From positions 10,868-74,867 of the forward strand of contig CAWUXE010000013.1 in assembly GCA_963926475.1 (NCBI GenBank): 64,000 nt of DNA, read 5' to 3'. Position 1 is the stretch's first letter; every line of letters begins with the position of its first letter. The stretch is from UBA2040 sp002384725 (GTDB lineage: Bacteria; Bacteroidota; Bacteroidia; Flavobacteriales_D; Crocinitomicaceae). The notes below the pieces were generated by a model. The model was not told the DNA's origin and made no database searches. It saw only the letters and a list, made by a program, of their open reading frames with translations. The translations under genes were made by a program, and so were the position numbers. Below are positions 1 to 7,492 of the stretch, piece after piece.

Positions 1-204
1 TGTAATCTTTTCACCAGTTTCAGGATCTCTCATACGAGCGGACATCCATGCCGCTGCATCGTCAGCCGAAGTTTCTTGTAAAAATGAAAACTTACCCTTT
101 TTGTATTCACCTTCTTTATCAATACCAATTGCAGATATCGTAAAAAGAACACCAACTGCTACTGCAACCAATGATCCGATTAAGACGAGTTTGCTTTTTT
201 TCAT
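1..204 (-). CDS. N-terminus of a secreted or membrane-anchored protein, cut by the window edge
   Basis: Only the first 68 codons lie in the window; the gene runs leftward off the edge. It starts at ATG with a basic MKKSK stretch and a hydrophobic segment of about 20 residues (LVLIGSLVAVAVGVLFTISA), so it is exported or anchored in the inner membrane. The segment after it ends in AAAWMSARMRDPETGEKIT. A W-x-x-x-R-x-x-D-P-x-T-G pattern after a signal sequence occurs at the start of some large Bacteroidota secreted proteins, including VPS10/sortilin-type ones, but the fragment is too short to assign. It reads in the same direction as lipA, 177 bp downstream of it. Confidence 0.7.
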   Translation of the reverse strand, partial: MKKSKLVLIGSLVAVAVGVLFTISAIGIDKEGEYKKGKFSFLQETSADDAAAWMSARMRDPETGEKIT

Positions 205-381
205 GTTGTATCTATTTAATTTTTTCGTTTGCATATGTTCTTGCGAGCGCCAAAATACATATTTTATTTGTCAATCTTAACAGATTTTGGCTCTATATTC
301 ACCTTATGGAACAGTAAAAATAATCGAATTGTTTAAATCCTTAAAATTATTATAGGTCGATTTTTATAAAATCATACAGGT

Positions 382-1263
382 CTATTGGTCAAACATGTGT
401 TTTTCAGCATGATACGAAGATCGAACTAATGGACCACTTTCTACATATTTGAATCCCATTTTTTGACCGATGGTTTTATATTCGGCAAATTTTTCCGGTG
501 TAATGAATTCTGCAATGGGCAAATGTTTAGCACTCGGTTGTAAATATTGTCCCAAAGTAATTACGTCACAATCTACACTGCGCAAATCTTCCATCGTTTC
601 TATAATCTCTTCTTCTGTTTCTCCCAATCCCAACATTATTCCTGATTTTGTTCGCATTCCTGCTTTTTTCAAACGGAAAAGTACTTCTAAACTTCTGTCG
701 TATTTGGCCTGAATTCTAACTTGTTTTGTCAAACGGCGAACGGTTTCTAAATTGTGTGAAACTATTTCTGGAGCCACATCAATTACATTTTGTAAATTTT
801 CCCATTTCCCTGCAAAGTCAGGAATCAATGTTTCCATAGTTGTACCTTGCGATTGCTGGCGAATTGCACGTACAGTTTGTGCCCAAATCAATGAACCACC
901 ATCTTTTAAATCGTCTCTGTCTACTGATGTAATAACGGCATGTTTCACTTGCATGATCTGTACGCTTTTCGCCACTTTTCCAGGTTCGAATTCATCCACT
1001 TCTTCAGGTCGACCTGTTTGAACTGCGCAAAATCCGCAAGATCGTGTACAAATATTACCTAAAATCATGAATGTAGCCGTTCCTTCACCCCAACATTCGC
1101 CCATGTTTGGACAGCTGCCACTTTCGCAAATGGTATGGAGCTTGTGTTCATCAACGAGTGATCTAACTTTCTTGTAATTTTCTCCAATAGGTAATTTTAC
1201 GCGCAACCATTTTGGTTTGTTGATACGAACTCTTCCTTCTGGAGTAATTGTGGTATTTTCCAT
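382..1263 (-). CDS. lipA: Lipoyl synthase
   Basis: This radical SAM enzyme inserts two sulfurs into protein-bound octanoate to make the lipoyl cofactor of 2-oxoacid dehydrogenases and the glycine cleavage system. The 293 residues are the usual length. The auxiliary [4Fe-4S] cluster cysteines are C46, C51 and C57 (CESGSCPNMGEC). The radical SAM cluster motif is C72-x3-C76-x2-C79 (CTRSCGFC). The conserved Arg-Ser-Ser-Tyr near the C-terminus (281-284) carries the serine ligand of the auxiliary cluster. The ATG lies 2 bp after the stop of the upstream outer-membrane-type gene, so the two are probably co-transcribed. No lipB is nearby. Confidence 0.98.
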   Translation of the reverse strand: MENTTITPEGRVRINKPKWLRVKLPIGENYKKVRSLVDEHKLHTICESGSCPNMGECWGEGTATFMILGNICTRSCGFCAVQTGRPEEVDEFEPGKVAKSVQIMQVKHAVITSVDRDDLKDGGSLIWAQTVRAIRQQSQGTTMETLIPDFAGKWENLQNVIDVAPEIVSHNLETVRRLTKQVRIQAKYDRSLEVLFRLKKAGMRTKSGIMLGLGETEEEIIETMEDLRSVDCDVITLGQYLQPSAKHLPIAEFITPEKFAEYKTIGQKMGFKYVESGPLVRSSYHAEKHMFDQ

Positions 1264-1265
1264 GT

Positions 1266-2009
1266 CTATATTTTGTTTTTCCCAAATTGCACGACCGCAT
1301 ATAGGGAAGGGAACACATTTTTATTTTTGCCGATGTAAAATTCGGGAATTTTCTTTAAAAAAGCTTCCAATTGAAACCCTAATTCTACCGCTGAAATTTT
1401 ACTCTTATTTCGGTTGATGTCGAATTGAATTCCGCTTTTGATATACAATCCAAGTTTTAATTTGCTATCAAATAATCCCAAAAACTCAGAGGAACGACCA
1501 TATATAAATTCCTCTGGGTGAATGTTTGGATCGTAGCGCTCGTCCCTTGGTTTTACAGATAAATCTTGAACATAGGGCTCTTTTATTTTTAAATACACCG
1601 GTTTTATCGCCACACAACTCAAACCAATTTGTTGATTGAAACGTATCGCCACACCCGAAAATCTTTTCTTTTCAAAAAGTTTCTTACTCACGCCATAGGC
1701 AAGGTGTCCAGTATACAAAGAATTTATTTTACCGAAGATGTAAGATTTCGAATCTTCATAAAACGGATTGGTCTTTCTGGATTCCTTATGACTTTTCACA
1801 TGATTTATTGAAACATGAAAACCCTGACGAAAGTTTTCGTTAATCCTTCTTTCGTAGTTGAATTCAAGGCCAAACCCATTGGTAGCTAATTTGGGACCAA
1901 GATACCAATGTGTCCTATATATATAGTCAATCTCTTCTTGAGCTGGTATTTGTGACCATGCTGAAGTGCTCAACGCTACAAAAAAGAGTATTTTTACCAA
2001 TCGAATCAA
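1266..2009 (-). CDS. Predicted outer-membrane beta-barrel type protein, function unknown
   Basis: The 247-residue product begins with a signal peptide (MIRLVKILFFVALSTSAWSQ, probable cleavage after the Ser-Gln pair). The rest alternates short hydrophobic and polar stretches with many aromatic residues (YLGPKLATNGFGLEFNYERR, GHLAYGVSKKLF, SLYAVVQFG at the C-terminus), the texture of a small outer-membrane barrel. I recognise no named family. The start codon is TTG; no in-frame ATG precedes the signal peptide. A -7-like TAACTTTG lies on the same strand at 2031-2038, which fits this start. lipA follows after 2 bp. Apart from the likely shared transcript, nothing links it to lipoate synthesis. 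Confidence 0.75.
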   Translation of the reverse strand: MIRLVKILFFVALSTSAWSQIPAQEEIDYIYRTHWYLGPKLATNGFGLEFNYERRINENFRQGFHVSINHVKSHKESRKTNPFYEDSKSYIFGKINSLYTGHLAYGVSKKLFEKKRFSGVAIRFNQQIGLSCVAIKPVYLKIKEPYVQDLSVKPRDERYDPNIHPEEFIYGRSSEFLGLFDSKLKLGLYIKSGIQFDINRNKSKISAVELGFQLEAFLKKIPEFYIGKNKNVFPSLYAVVQFGKNKI

Positions 2010-2030
2010 AATTTCATTGATTTAGAATAA

Positions 2031-2038
2031 CAAAGTTA
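2031..2038 (-). promoter_or_regulatory. Probable -7 element (TAACTTTG) for the barrel gene and lipA
   Basis: The minus strand reads TAACTTTG, matching the Bacteroidota TAnnTTTG element, 21 bp upstream of the TTG start at 2009. No convincing TTG lies at the usual upstream distance, so this rests on the -7 box alone. Confidence 0.4.
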
Positions 2039-2054
2039 AGACAATTAGAAGAAA

Positions 2055-2459
2055 ATGGAGACCGTCAAAATAGAATATCTAGGAGGCCTGCGAACGGAAT
2101 GTGTTCATGTGAAGAGTGGAACTAAAATCATGACGGATGCGCCGACCGACAATAAAGGGAAAGGTGAAAAGTTTTCACCAACTGATTTGGTGGCGACCGC
2201 TTATGGAGCCTGCATGGTTTCGTTAATTGGAATTTATTGTCAAGATCATGACCTGAAATATACCCAAGGTTATGTAAGTGTCGAAAAAATAATGGAAAGC
2301 AATCCACGTAGAATCGGTCAATTGAACTTCATCATGGATTTGAAAGGAAATGACTGGGACGAAAAAACACAGAAAAAAATTATTCGCGTGTCGAAAACGT
2401 GTCCCGTTGCCAAATCAATTGACCCTAACATTATAGTTAATATCGATTTTCAATTTTAG
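2055..2459 (+). CDS. OsmC family protein
   Basis: OsmC/Ohr-fold proteins are small dimeric thiol peroxidases that reduce organic hydroperoxides with a cysteine pair. The 134 residues fit. Both cysteines are present: C53 in ATAYGACMVSL and C116 in VSKTCPVAKSI. The N-terminal strand (KIEYLGGLRTECVHVKSG) and the KFSPTDLVATA stretch ahead of the first cysteine are typical of the YhfA-like OsmC branch. rlmB follows 5 bp after the stop and is probably co-transcribed. Whether the substrate is a peroxide is not shown by the sequence. Confidence 0.93.
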   Translation: METVKIEYLGGLRTECVHVKSGTKIMTDAPTDNKGKGEKFSPTDLVATAYGACMVSLIGIYCQDHDLKYTQGYVSVEKIMESNPRRIGQLNFIMDLKGNDWDEKTQKKIIRVSKTCPVAKSIDPNIIVNIDFQF

Positions 2460-2464
2460 AATTA

Positions 2465-3244
2465 ATGAGAGAAAACACATACGTAAGACAAACACCTTCA
2501 GACGTAATTTTCGGAATACGATCGGTAATAGAGGCCATTCGAAGTGAGCGAGAAATCAATAAGATAATGATTCTCAAAGGGATGAAAAAAGAATTGTTTC
2601 AAGAGTTAAAAGAGGAATTGGCGAACAAAGATTACTTATTACAATTTGTTCCAGTAGAAAAATTGGATAGAATTACCCAAGAAAATCATCAAGGTGTTAT
2701 TGCCTACGTGAGTCCAATTAAATATTTGGATGTGGAAGAATTTGTAGACTCCAGATTATTGGTAGAGCAGAAAACGTCTATTCTCGTTTTGGATAGAATT
2801 ACAGATGTTCGAAATTTTGGTGCAATCGCACGAACGGCTGAATGTCAGGGAATTGATGCGATTTTAATTCCGTCAAAAGGTTCTGCCCAAGTTACCGCTG
2901 ATGCTGTGAAAACGTCGGCTGGCGCCTTGAATAGAATTCCAGTTTGTCGTACGAATGATTTGAAAAATAGTCTTTTTTATCTGCAACAATCGGGTTTAAG
3001 GTTGATCGCTTGTACCGAAAAAGGAAACGTACCTTTGTACGAAGCAAATTTTAGAGGGAATGTCGCCGTGATTTTCGGTTCGGAAGAAGACGGAATTACG
3101 AGTGATTTGTTGAATTTGTCTGATATTAAAGCGAGAATCCCAATGCGGGGTGAAATTGCTTCGTTGAATGTTGGAGTATCCGTTGGAATGGCACTTTACG
3201 AAAAAACGCGGCAAGAATTATATGGACAAAATGTCAATACTTAA
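2465..3244 (+). CDS. rlmB: 23S rRNA (guanosine-2'-O-)-methyltransferase, TrmH/SpoU family (RlmB type)
   Basis: SpoU enzymes use a trefoil-knot fold and S-adenosylmethionine to methylate ribose 2'-OH groups; RlmB modifies G2251 in the 23S peptidyl-transferase loop. The 259 residues carry a substrate-binding domain (about 1-90, with FGIRSVIEAI) and the three family motifs: NFGAIARTAE (about 119-128), VIFGSEEDGI (about 201-210) and the knot segment IPMRGEIASLNVGVSVGMAL (about 224-243). Assignment to RlmB over other SpoU members rests on the N-terminal domain and length. Its 3' end overlaps the start of the next gene by about 23 bp, which suggests translational coupling. Confidence 0.92.
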   Translation: MRENTYVRQTPSDVIFGIRSVIEAIRSEREINKIMILKGMKKELFQELKEELANKDYLLQFVPVEKLDRITQENHQGVIAYVSPIKYLDVEEFVDSRLLVEQKTSILVLDRITDVRNFGAIARTAECQGIDAILIPSKGSAQVTADAVKTSAGALNRIPVCRTNDLKNSLFYLQQSGLRLIACTEKGNVPLYEANFRGNVAVIFGSEEDGITSDLLNLSDIKARIPMRGEIASLNVGVSVGMALYEKTRQELYGQNVNT

Positions 3245-5093
3245 TTTTTGGAAAAATCATAAAACATTCTTGCTCCTACTTTTTGTAGGATTGCTTTTAC
3301 GCTTATTTTTCATTGAATTTCAAGGATTATCGAACGACGAATTGAGCGCTTGGTATCGAACCCGCTTTCCAATGGGACCAGAATTTTGGTCGGCGGGAGT
3401 GAGTCAAGGTGATATGCATCCTGCATTTTATCAAGTGCTTTTGTATTACTGGGTGCGACTTTTTGGAGATTCAGAATTCAGTTTACGAGCTACTTCTTTG
3501 TTGTTCTTTGCTTTAAATCTGTCTCTTGTCTACCGAATTGCGTGTCGTTTCTATTCGAAGTATGCGGGTTTAATTATTTCAGCCTTTTATGTTTCGCTCG
3601 GATTCCTAATCGTAAATACAACAACTGCTCGGCCATATAATAGTGGTGTTTTCTTTTTGCTTTTGGCGTTTTATTTAATCCTCCTTCTGAAAGAAAAACG
3701 ATCCAATTTCGGTTTATTGAATGTTGTTTGGCTCGTTCTCGCTTTTTTCGGAGCGATGACTTCTCATTATTTTGCATTTCTGAGTGCTGGATTGTTGGGT
3801 GCAGTCGGACTTTTTTATGTCGAAAAAGAATCAAGAAAACTACTTGTGGCAGCTGGAGTTATGGCTTTAGGATTGTTTGGCATTCTGCATTTATCGATGA
3901 CTTTAGAGCAATTGAGTCAGGGTGGTTTGGGGTGGTTAGGGAAACCCAATTTCTTTTGGTTTTTAGAGTTTACTAAATTGCTTTTCCAAAATTCAATTTG
4001 GATGTTACTCCTTGGATTTGGCCTAATTTACTTCGTAAAAAAAGGTACTTCACAACCTAATTCTCATCAAGGTTTTTCGATAGTTGTTGCGCTCGTCATA
4101 TCAATTGTAGCTTATTTCGTTTCTATATTTTATACGCCGATTCTTCGTGAATTGGTTTTTCAGTTCATACTTCCTTTTGCCTTCTTCGGGCTTGTTGGGC
4201 CTATGTTTTTGGAGAAAAGTGATAGCTTGAATCAAGCTATTCGAAAATACATGCCTTTGATTATTATGGGTGTATTTTCTTTACATTCTATTTTTATCTA
4301 TAAATTGTTTGAACCTTTTCATTATGGGGAGTTTAAGAGACTTGCATTGCACCAAAAAGCCTTAGAAAAAGAATATGGGAAACAGACCATAACCTCGGCG
4401 TTCAACACCAACAATTTCGATTATTTTAATTATTATTTGAAAGATTCTTCCGCTGATGAGGTAATAAAAGATTGGGCGAGTCCTGATGCGGTCTATGCAT
4501 TGAATGAAAGAGCAAAGGAGTCGGATAAAGATTTTTTTTCTTACAGTTGGACAAACAATTATCACGTGCCGATGAACCTGGAATGTATCCGTCAAGAATT
4601 TCCACATATCGTTTGGCACCAAAATTATTTCAACAGTGGACAATATCTTTTCTCAAAAAAGGGAAAGATTATTTCACCTAGTATTCCAAAGAAACAATTG
4701 CTTCGGACCTTAAGAAAAGGAGGTTTTTTTGAAGGCAAAGAATATATCAATGAAACGTTTGTTTCGGTGAAAGAATTGCGCAATGGAATTTTTTGTTCGG
4801 ATTGGTATTTTACAATAGAAATGAAAGGGAAAATCAGAAACGCGACTTCCTTTTATTTTGTCATTGAAGCGGTAGATAAAAATGGTGTAAGTTTGCAATT
4901 GAATGGAAAACCACTTTACTACATGGCATACGATCAGCAGCGTTTAAATGAAAGTTCGGAGTTGAAAAATATGTTTGCCGCTTTTTCGTTTTTTGATGAT
5001 CTAAAGGATACTGATCAGTTTAAAATATATTGCTGGAGTCCAGAAAAAGGTGCTATTTTGTTACAAGATCTTAAATTATATGCAATTCAATAA
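3222..5093 (+). CDS. GT-C family membrane glycosyltransferase (GT39/GT83-like)
   Basis: The product is a large polytopic membrane protein of about 623 residues with around ten hydrophobic segments in the first 370 and a soluble beta-rich C-terminal domain. It begins in the GT-C manner: an acidic pair in the first external loop (LSNDELSAWY), then MHPAFYQVLLYYWVRLFGD, matching the HP-x-x-Y-Y-x(n)-W-x-x-LFG pattern of ArnT/PMT-type enzymes that use polyprenyl-phosphate sugars. I chose the ATG at 3222; an ATG at 3231 is equally possible, while an upstream in-frame start would overlap rlmB further. The acceptor and sugar are unknown. The dolichol-phosphate-mannose synthase-like gene at 61.4 kb could supply the donor, by inference. 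Confidence 0.85.
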   Translation: MDKMSILNFWKNHKTFLLLLFVGLLLRLFFIEFQGLSNDELSAWYRTRFPMGPEFWSAGVSQGDMHPAFYQVLLYYWVRLFGDSEFSLRATSLLFFALNLSLVYRIACRFYSKYAGLIISAFYVSLGFLIVNTTTARPYNSGVFFLLLAFYLILLLKEKRSNFGLLNVVWLVLAFFGAMTSHYFAFLSAGLLGAVGLFYVEKESRKLLVAAGVMALGLFGILHLSMTLEQLSQGGLGWLGKPNFFWFLEFTKLLFQNSIWMLLLGFGLIYFVKKGTSQPNSHQGFSIVVALVISIVAYFVSIFYTPILRELVFQFILPFAFFGLVGPMFLEKSDSLNQAIRKYMPLIIMGVFSLHSIFIYKLFEPFHYGEFKRLALHQKALEKEYGKQTITSAFNTNNFDYFNYYLKDSSADEVIKDWASPDAVYALNERAKESDKDFFSYSWTNNYHVPMNLECIRQEFPHIVWHQNYFNSGQYLFSKKGKIISPSIPKKQLLRTLRKGGFFEGKEYINETFVSVKELRNGIFCSDWYFTIEMKGKIRNATSFYFVIEAVDKNGVSLQLNGKPLYYMAYDQQRLNESSELKNMFAAFSFFDDLKDTDQFKIYCWSPEKGAILLQDLKLYAIQ

Positions 5094-5544
5094 AATTCTT
5101 CTAACGACATTATTACTGTTCAGTTTTACGACTATTTTTTCACAACTTAAGGGCAAAGCCAAACATTTGCCGGGAACTTGGGTGTATGCGAAAGGTAGTG
5201 GGTATGAAGTGTGGGCAATCGAAAATGGACAATTGATTGGAGCTGGATATCGAACAAATAAAATTGGTGATACAGTCAAGGTGGAACAATTGGGTATAAA
5301 GCTTACAAACAATAGTTTGATTTACACATTGGAAACAGGCATTCAAAATTTCAATAACTCAGCTTATACAAAGTATCAGTTTATGTCGAAAGTTCGGAAA
5401 TTGGATTTTACCAATATCGAAAATGCCTTACCCAATCATTTGGAATATACCTTCGGATTCTTCAACAAGAATAAATTGACCATCACCATTTGGATGGATG
5501 AAAGCGTGAAGAAAACAAAATTGAAATTGCGAAAAAAGGTTTAA
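5080..5544 (+). CDS. Small secreted protein, unknown function
   Basis: The 154-residue product starts with a signal peptide (MQFNKILLTTLLLFSFTTIFSQ). The mature part opens with LPGTWVYAKGSGYEVWAIEN and continues with alternating strands, resembling small lipocalin-like or DUF-type domains that begin with a G-x-W motif and are common in secreted Bacteroidota proteins. I cannot name a family. The ATG lies inside the last codons of the glycosyltransferase gene (14 bp overlap), so it is probably translated from the same mRNA. The stop overlaps the stop of the convergent HAD phosphatase gene by 4 bp, leaving no room for a terminator. Confidence 0.75.
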   Translation: MQFNKILLTTLLLFSFTTIFSQLKGKAKHLPGTWVYAKGSGYEVWAIENGQLIGAGYRTNKIGDTVKVEQLGIKLTNNSLIYTLETGIQNFNNSAYTKYQFMSKVRKLDFTNIENALPNHLEYTFGFFNKNKLTITIWMDESVKKTKLKLRKKV

Positions 5545-6251
5545 TCCCTCAGAATCCAAGAGAGCCGTCCTTGTAGTTCAGATAATTGATTAATCGCCAC
5601 ATCCCCTTTTCTGATTTTTTGATTTCCGCGGTGATTGAAGAAAACGGCTTTCATACCAGCATCGAGAGCACCTCGATAGTCTACGTGATAATCATCACCG
5701 ATCATTACACTTTTGTCTTTTAGAACGCCTGCTTTTTCCATTGCATGATTAAAAACAAGCGGATTTGGTTTGTTCACCCCAACTTCTTCAGAGCACACAA
5801 TAATATCGAAATAGGGTTTTAGACCCGCCTCACGAAGTTTAATATGTTGTACTTCTTTGAAACCATTGGTGATGATGTGCATCTGATAATTCTGAGATTT
5901 CAACCCGTCAAGCATTTCTATCGCACCTGGAAATAAATTTTTCTGATACGGAGAAATATCCAAATAATCTTGACTCAATTTTTCAGCAAGTGCCTCGTCT
6001 TTTATATTGAAGTTGGACAAAGTATCTATAAACCGTTTTGATCGCAGTACTTCCTTTGTCAATTGACCAACACCATACATACGCCACAACTTTCGGTTGA
6101 CGTTTTTGTACGCCATATGGAAACTCGAAAACTCTTTAATTTGTTCGTTGAGACCACTTTCTTTGAAAATCAATTTTAAGGCCTCCTTGGAATTGGTTTC
6201 GAAATCCCAAAGTGTGTGATCTAAATCGAAGAAAAGATGATAATCTTTCAT
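5541..6251 (-). CDS. yjjG: YjjG-family noncanonical pyrimidine nucleotidase (HAD superfamily)
   Basis: YjjG dephosphorylates pyrimidine monophosphates, including noncanonical ones, and keeps them out of nucleic acids. The 236 residues show all HAD motifs: nucleophile D9 and acid D11 in FFDLDHTLWDF, motif II Thr in HIITNGF, motif III Lys in VNKPNPLVF and motif IV acidic pair in VMIGDDYHVDYRGAL. The DLDHTLWDF signature and helical cap point to YjjG and not to phosphoglycolate phosphatase. The start codon follows directly on the stop of the upstream membrane-protein gene. upp lies just beyond in the same direction, so the three may form a pyrimidine salvage and clean-up unit. Confidence 0.9.
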   Translation of the reverse strand: MKDYHLFFDLDHTLWDFETNSKEALKLIFKESGLNEQIKEFSSFHMAYKNVNRKLWRMYGVGQLTKEVLRSKRFIDTLSNFNIKDEALAEKLSQDYLDISPYQKNLFPGAIEMLDGLKSQNYQMHIITNGFKEVQHIKLREAGLKPYFDIIVCSEEVGVNKPNPLVFNHAMEKAGVLKDKSVMIGDDYHVDYRGALDAGMKAVFFNHRGNQKIRKGDVAINQLSELQGRLSWILRD

Positions 6252-6716
6252 TTATTTGAATATTGTAAAGGCCAAAATGCTGAGAATAAAACTATTCATC
6301 GCTAAGCCAAATACGATTATGGGAAAAGTTTTTTTGCTTTGCCCGTAAAATTTTGCGCAAACGATACTTCCAATTGGTACGGAAAGAAACAATGGTGCAA
6401 GTATACAAATTCCCTTTTGACCAATAGAGTGTTTAAATTTCACCAAATATTTATTCACTTCCGTAAAGCTTTTTTTCAATTTCAAAGGTTTACCAGATTG
6501 AATTGCATCCTTGTTTTTTTTTATTTTTTTGTTGTGATTTCTAATCATAAAAAATTCACTTGCAAAATAAAAGACGACCGCACTAACCAAACCTCCTGAA
6601 AACACAGAAATCCAAGTGGTGTAAAAATCCAGTCCTAAATTAGCTGAAATAAAAGGAGCAATCATAAACTTGATGAAGGCTGAAAAGAATATTCCGATTA
6701 TGGCTCCCCAGTTCAT
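6252..6716 (-). CDS. Small integral membrane protein, unknown function
   Basis: The 154-residue protein has about four hydrophobic segments: near 5-28, 33-57, 101-121 and 130-152. A positively charged cytoplasmic loop between the second and third is rich in Lys and Asn (HNKKIKKNKDAIQSGKP). There is no signal peptidase site and I recognise no family. It lies 3 bp from the end of upp and its stop is flush with the start of yjjG, so it is almost certainly in one operon with both. A transport-related role in pyrimidine metabolism is conceivable from that position but nothing in the sequence shows it. Confidence 0.75.
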   Translation of the reverse strand: MNWGAIIGIFFSAFIKFMIAPFISANLGLDFYTTWISVFSGGLVSAVVFYFASEFFMIRNHNKKIKKNKDAIQSGKPLKLKKSFTEVNKYLVKFKHSIGQKGICILAPLFLSVPIGSIVCAKFYGQSKKTFPIIVFGLAMNSFILSILAFTIFK

Positions 6717-6719
6717 GAA

Positions 6720-7367
6720 TTAGTTTTTTGAACCGTAAGCTAAATCTCCTGCATCACCCATCCCTGGGACTATATAAGAATTTGCTGTCAACTCTTTATC
6801 TATTGCTCCTAAATAATACAGAGTGTCTTTTGGTAACTTATCTTTTAGAAAAGTCAAAGCTTCTGGTGCTGCAATCGCCGCGCAAATGATTGTTTTGGAA
6901 GGTGTTCCGTTTTCCATTAAGGCTTTATAAACCATGTGCATGGAACTTCCCGTCGCTAACATTGGATCTGAGATTATCAATACTTTATCTTGTATATCAG
7001 GCGATGCCATATATTCAACATGGATATCGAAATCTTCGGCAGTGGAATGTTTTCTGTAAGCAGAAACAAACGCATTTTCGGCACGATCAAACATTTCTAA
7101 GAATCCAAGGTGCATCCCTAATCCAGCTCTTAGGATGGTTGCTAAAACAGGTTGTTCTTCAATCAAAAAACAATCAGCTATTCCCAAAGGTGTTGAAACC
7201 TCTTTTTCCTTGTATTTCAAAACTTTTGAAACCTCATACGCCATTATCATTCCAACACGTTCTAGGTTTTTACGAAAACGTAATGGATCATTTTGAATTT
7301 TTACGTCGCGCATTTCAGCTAGAAATGTGTTGAACAAAGTATGATTGTCTGATAAATGGTGGATCAT
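6720..7367 (-). CDS. upp: Uracil phosphoribosyltransferase
   Basis: Upp converts uracil and PRPP to UMP in the pyrimidine salvage pathway. The 215 residues are the normal length. The PRPP-binding loop is IISDPMLATGSSM (131-143). The C-terminal uracil-binding segment VPGMGDAGDLAYG (about 201-213) is intact, and the internal TILRAGLGM (78-85) is also typical. It is the first gene of a three-gene minus-strand run ending with yjjG. The 125 bp to the divergent ABC transporter gene must carry promoters for both directions. Confidence 0.97.
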   Translation of the reverse strand: MIHHLSDNHTLFNTFLAEMRDVKIQNDPLRFRKNLERVGMIMAYEVSKVLKYKEKEVSTPLGIADCFLIEEQPVLATILRAGLGMHLGFLEMFDRAENAFVSAYRKHSTAEDFDIHVEYMASPDIQDKVLIISDPMLATGSSMHMVYKALMENGTPSKTIICAAIAAPEALTFLKDKLPKDTLYYLGAIDKELTANSYIVPGMGDAGDLAYGSKN

Positions 7368-7477
7368 TGGGATAAAATCTTTGGTTAAAGATAAAGTAAA
7401 ACTTTTAGTTGGTTGGAACTACTTTTCAAAATGATTGTTAAGATTGAATAAAGCACCTTTTTCCTTTCTAAAATAGG

Positions 7478-7485
7478 TAAATTTG
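7478..7485 (+). promoter_or_regulatory. Probable -7 element (TAAATTTG) of the ABC exporter gene
   Basis: TAAATTTG matches TAnnTTTG and ends 7 bp before the ATG at 7493. Transcription would start at or within a few bases of the start codon, giving a leaderless or nearly leaderless mRNA. I saw no good TTG at the usual upstream spacing. Confidence 0.4.
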
Positions 7486-7492
7486 CACCGTA

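Noticed and set aside
752..1021. Plus-strand open frame of 89 codons inside lipA
   Set aside because: It is antisense to the conserved radical SAM core of lipA and has no family signal; a shadow frame.
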